From Planctomycetota bacterium (GTDB lineage: Bacteria; Planctomycetota; UBA8742; UBA2392), in the NCBI GenBank assembly GCA_020848275.1, contig JADLAK010000001.1:1-44931 (forward strand): 44,931 nucleotides of DNA. Reading direction: 5' to 3'. The position numbers and the translations under genes were made by a program. A model generated the notes under the pieces. It saw only the letters and a list, made by a program, of their open reading frames with translations, was not told the origin of the DNA and ran no database searches. Below, one piece after another: positions 41,913-44,931 of the stretch. Every line of letters begins with the position of its first letter. The stretch's first letter is position 1.

Positions 41913-42236
41913 AGAAGGCCTTTGTTTCAAAACCTCTGTTTAATAATGGTTAATTAAACCTCGTATTAACACTAGGGCCTGTCAGTAAGTCAGAAAGGGC
42001 CCTATCCCACCTTGAAACCCGCGCCGGCAAAGCACCCGGCGGCGACCGACTATGTGAACCGTTTCCGCAGCTTCAAGCCTGCCCCGCCGGAAACTTTTGA
42101 AACCCGCAACGCCGGCCAAAACGAGATGTCAGTTTAAACCGGCTTGCCCCAACACACCCCACAAGCTTTGCGGCAGTTTCCGAAACCCCGCGTGAAACGT
42201 GAACAAGGCCGGGAGAAAACCGGGATAAGCCTTCAT
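41913..42236. other. dnaA-dnaN spacer, candidate origin or regulatory region
   Basis: This 324-bp gene-free spacer has an AT-rich stretch at about 41939-41971 (GGTTAATTAAACC, TCGTATTAAC) that could be an unwinding element. GTTTC or its complement GAAAC occurs eight times (41924, 42014, 42061, 42090, 42099, 42176, 42182, 42194). I see no match to the standard DnaA box TTATNCACA. It could hold the dnaN promoter, part of the origin, or both. Confidence 0.35.
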
Positions 42237-43634
42237 TTATCCCAAAGGCTTGCGCAACTGAAGCTCGAAACGCTCGAGTTCGCTGCGCAGGTCCTGGTCC
42301 TTCAGCCGTGAACTCTTGATCTTGTTGATGGCGTGCAGCACCGTGCTGTGGTCGCGGCCGCCAAAGAAATGGCCGATTTCCGACAGCGTCAACTGCGTCA
42401 TTTCCTTGGCCAGGTACATCGCCACATGGCGCGGGAACGCGAGGTTCTTGGTGCGTCGCTGGCTCAGGATGTCGTTCAGCCTTACAGAGTAATGGTTACA
42501 GACGAGTTCAATGATGTCCTCGGCGGCAACGCGCGTTGGCGCCGGGCGGGCCTTGATGAGATGGCGCAGGGCTTCGTGCGCGAGCGCCAGCGTGATCGGC
42601 CGGTTGCTCATGGACGAAAGCGCGGCGATCTGGACCACCGCGCCCTCGATCTCGCGGATGTTGGTGGTGATGTTCTCGGCCAAAAACGCCACGACATCAG
42701 CGGGCATGTCGATTTTGCGCATCTCGGCCTTCTTGCGCACGATCGCCATGCGGGTTTCCGTGCATGGCGGCTCAAGTTTGACCGCGAGCCCCCAGTGGAA
42801 GCGCGAGATCAGCCGGTCCTCGAGGCGCGGGATGTCGCGAGGCAGGCTGTCGCTTGAAAGCACGATCTGCTTGCCCTGTTGGTAGAGGTGGTTGAAGGTG
42901 TGGAAGAACTCTTCCTGGGTCTGCTCTTTGCCCGCGAGGAAGTGGATGTCGTCAATAATGAGGGCGTCGGCGTCGCGAAGCTCGTGGCGCATTGAATCCA
43001 CGTTGCCGTTCTTCAGCGCCTGCACGAAACAATTGATGAACTCCTCGCACGAGATAAAGCGCACGCGCGGCATGTTCGGCACCAGCTTGTGGCAGATCGC
43101 CTGCAACAGGTGCGTTTTCCCCAGGCCCACCGACCCGTGGATGAACAGCGGGTTGTAGGACTTGCCCGGGTTCTCCGCCACGGCCTTACATGCGGCGACG
43201 GCGAGCTGGTTGCTGGGCCCGACCACAAAGTGTTCGAAATCAGCGGCGGGCGGGAGCTTCTGGCGTGTCAGGTAGCCCGACAGCTCGGAATGTTGCACGC
43301 GCGCGGTATCGCGGCGCGGCGATGTGCCGGTAGATGCCGCCGGGTTGAACGGCGCCTGGCCCCGGGGGCTTCCGGTGGCCTGCACTTCGAGCGCAGGCTG
43401 GAAGCCGAGGATCTGGAAGCAGGCCTTGCCCACGCAGTTGCGCAGGCTTTCGGTGGTCGTGTTGTCGAGATGGACGGCGTCAACCGAAAGACGCAACACT
43501 TCGCGCGCCGGGTCGTAGGCGACGGCGCGGCTGTTGCGCAGCACGTCATAAAGCGGCAATCCGCGTGAGCGAGTCAGGGCCAGCTCTTCGATTGCAGGCC
43601 ACAGGCTAAGCACATCGCGGTCCTGATCATGCAT
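42237..43634 (-). CDS. dnaA: Chromosomal replication initiator DnaA
   Basis: This 465-residue AAA+ protein binds the origin and loads the helicase. Domain I and a short linker precede the ATPase: Walker [12 protein letters not shown] (about 168), Walker [21 protein letters not shown], sensor [10 protein letters not shown] and the arginine-finger region LEDRLISRF. Domain IV has the DNA-binding signature [14 protein letters not shown]. The Walker A begins GSVG rather than the usual GGVG. The ATG at 43634 has GGGAG upstream. Downstream lies dnaN. Confidence 0.97.
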   Translation of the reverse strand: MHDQDRDVLSLWPAIEELALTRSRGLPLYDVLRNSRAVAYDPAREVLRLSVDAVHLDNTTTESLRNCVGKACFQILGFQPALEVQATGSPRGQAPFNPAASTGTSPRRDTARVQHSELSGYLTRQKLPPAADFEHFVVGPSNQLAVAACKAVAENPGKSYNPLFIHGSVGLGKTHLLQAICHKLVPNMPRVRFISCEEFINCFVQALKNGNVDSMRHELRDADALIIDDIHFLAGKEQTQEEFFHTFNHLYQQGKQIVLSSDSLPRDIPRLEDRLISRFHWGLAVKLEPPCTETRMAIVRKKAEMRKIDMPADVVAFLAENITTNIREIEGAVVQIAALSSMSNRPITLALAHEALRHLIKARPAPTRVAAEDIIELVCNHYSVRLNDILSQRRTKNLAFPRHVAMYLAKEMTQLTLSEIGHFFGGRDHSTVLHAINKIKSSRLKDQDLRSELERFELQLRKPLG

Positions 43635-44291
43635 GGAGTTCTCCCTTGGGACTTCAGGACGCTGCTTTGTGTCGGCGGGCGCAACAAGGATAACGGGGTC
43701 TGCCGCCGCAAGGCACGGCGAAGAACCCTCGACTTGTTATTGCGAGCCCGAAACGACAACAGAAGGAAGCGTCAATTCACAACGACTGTGAAGCAGTTGC
43801 CCATAACCACCCCGAGCAGTCGTCAAATAGGTCTTTGTGCGCCAAAGAGCAAAGGGCAGAGGGGTTGACAGCTTCGCCGTCCCCGGAGACGGAAAACTTC
43901 CCCGGAGAACCCGACTTGCCCTAACCCCGGCGGCCTGAACAACAACCGCCGGAACGCTTTGCACAATCGCGCTGCTGAGGCCAGTAATTATCAGGCTGAA
44001 AAATCGAGTCAACGAAAGTACGAAACCGACAGGCTTGAAAAGCTGTCAGGAACGCCCAAACTCCTTGTCCCAAAGGCATTTAAGATTTCTTGAGAAAGTT
44101 AATCTGACAGCCACCCCGCACCCCGCCTAAACACTTGACGGCGCAAGACTTGGGGAAGAATTGGTGGACAATTTCGCGTAATCCCGGGCCTTCTATTGTG
44201 ACGTCAAGCCCTGATAAAGGCTCTGGCAAGGGCGTTGGCGGCTTTTGAAGAGTTGAATCGGGGTTCAAGTCTGCGGCCTCGAGTTGTCGCA
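43635..44291. other. Long region upstream of dnaA, no gene
   Basis: These 657 bp contain no convincing ORF. They hold the dnaA ribosome-binding site, a candidate promoter at 43985-44012 and some short inverted repeats such as TCCCCGGAGA (about 43880-43910). A DnaA-box-like TTATCCTTG on the minus strand near 43690 matches the consensus poorly. An origin here is possible but not shown. Confidence 0.4.
43985..44012 (-). promoter_or_regulatory. dnaA: Candidate dnaA promoter
   Basis: On the minus strand TTGACT (44007-44012), a 16-base spacer and TAATTA (43985-43990), preceded by TG. It would give a leader of about 340 bases before dnaA, so a nearer promoter may also exist. Confidence 0.3.
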
Positions 44292-44666
44292 TCAGCGACG
44301 AAGCGCGCGCGCGAAAATCAGCCACAGGCCCGGCAAACCGCAAAGCAAAGCGCCGCCGATACGCAGCTCTGGACGTGTCAAGAGCGCCGCGCACGCGACA
44401 GCAGCGCCGACAAGGGCGCCGCCGAAAAATAGCGGCGCGCGCGGACGCTTGCGCGAGAAGCGCCTGCCTGTGAGTTGTTCGAGCGTGGCGTGGTCGGCGC
44501 TGGATAGATCGGCGGCGCGCTCGGCGCCAAACAGCGGGACCGTCACGGCCGCCGCGCAGCGCGGGCATTCGATGACTATTCCGCCGCGCGAAGCAGACAT
44601 TTCTTCGCGCCAGCCGCAGAGGCAAGCGGCGGTGACGGTCTTCCCGGCATAGCGATCGTTGGGCAT
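44292..44666 (-). CDS. Zinc-ribbon membrane protein, unknown
   Basis: This 124-residue protein has two cysteine pairs (ACLCGW and CPRCAAAV) that look like a zinc ribbon at about 14-40. A basic linker (GRRFSRKRPRAP) and two hydrophobic helices follow (LFFGGALVGAAVACAALL and IGGALLCGLPGLWLIFA). The ATG at 44666 with AGGTG upstream is chosen. It lies upstream of dnaA on the same strand, but the gap of more than 650 bases argues against an operon. Function is unknown. Confidence 0.65.
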   Translation of the reverse strand: MPNDRYAGKTVTAACLCGWREEMSASRGGIVIECPRCAAAVTVPLFGAERAADLSSADHATLEQLTGRRFSRKRPRAPLFFGGALVGAAVACAALLTRPELRIGGALLCGLPGLWLIFARALRR

Positions 44667-44807
44667 GAGCACCTATGTTTTACAAACCGCGGGGACGCGG
44701 GGACGCGGCGAAAGCACTGGTTATTGGACGAAGATGGGCAAGCCGCGCCGGGCGAGGCGAACGCGGCCCGGCGACGCCGCAAGCAGTTTCTGGCGAGCGG
44801 CTTCTTA

Positions 44808-44931
44808 GAGCTTTTTCAAGGTTAGTGTGCCGAGTTTATGCGCTGCGCCGAGCGAGCAGATCAAGAAGCGCGAGCGATGGCGTGGCTGGAGGCCACGCTG
44901 AGCGAGCGCGACGCAGAGATGCGATGCTCGC
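44808..44931. mobile_element. MITE-like palindromic element, copy 2 (cut by window end)
   Basis: This is the reverse complement of positions 467-590 with 3 differences in 124 bases and no gaps. The terminal repeat GAGCTTTTTCAAGGTTAGTG is intact; the other end lies beyond the window. No gene lies inside. Confidence 0.85.

Noticed and set aside
43737..44012. 91-codon frame upstream of dnaA
   Set aside because: It needs a TTG start without a ribosome-binding site, and no family is recognisable.
44080..44625. 181-codon Arg-rich minus-strand frame
   Set aside because: It overlaps the zinc-ribbon protein in another frame and is low in complexity.
44667..44807. Possible rpmH (ribosomal protein L34) near dnaA
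   Set aside because: Translation of the basic plus-strand frame does not give the L34 pattern and ends after about 24 residues.

Overview
The window is high-GC bacterial DNA that includes the dnaA-dnaN locus, so it probably lies near the replication origin. Several things suggest an environmental Gram-negative bacterium of the Planctomycetota or a neighbouring group: lipoproteins with lipoboxes, an adenylylatable type-I glutamine synthetase, two secreted alpha-toroid (squalene/prenyltransferase-repeat) proteins, a CHASE2 cyclase, a very large SurA/PpiD-like protein, EF-hand and VWA exported proteins, and intergenic DNA full of hairpin repeats. The assignment is an inference from gene families I recognise. 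There is no rRNA, no tRNA that I can see, no CRISPR array and no transposase.

Layout. 1-3.9 kb: the end of an unknown gene, a MITE-like element, a secreted VWA protein and a long coiled-coil protein. 4-8.7 kb: glnA, divergent from a membrane adenylate/guanylate cyclase with a CHASE2 sensor. 8.8-12.5 kb: a secreted SH3 protein and an M48 metalloprotease lipoprotein (overlapping operon), thioredoxin, a small membrane protein and nadA. 12.7-16.9 kb: a membrane protein, an alkaline-phosphatase-superfamily enzyme, a lipoprotein and a secreted alpha-toroid protein. 17-25.7 kb: an exported protein with a sorting-type C-terminus, a thioredoxin-fold protein, an ABC exporter, mobA, an EF-hand/charged-helix protein and the SurA-like giant. 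25.8-31.2 kb: nadE, an unknown gene, dtd, and a two-gene operon of an Sm-like/TPR protein with a PDZ/alpha-toroid protein. 31.3-34.9 kb: two tandem HD-GYP response regulators, divergent from a single receiver, then two small genes. 35-38.8 kb: a short metH, an AbrB-type/Doc toxin-antitoxin pair and a small gene. 38.9-44.7 kb: a membrane protein, ychF, dnaN, dnaA and a zinc-ribbon membrane protein.

The most unusual content is between (and twice inside) the genes. One class of locus consists of short, degenerate 7-10-nt direct repeats, often arranged as two inverted arms. The word differs from locus to locus but the design is the same. The arms repeatedly contain the stop codons of flanking genes, and two such stretches are translated in frame inside metH and an ABC exporter. 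A second family (three copies) is a roughly 75-bp GC-rich dyad. A third is a roughly 160-bp element with 25-bp terminal inverted repeats, whose two copies lie in opposite orientation near the two ends of the window and differ at only 3 of 124 comparable positions. I found no clear new defence or metabolic gene system. The repeat biology is the best candidate for something undescribed.
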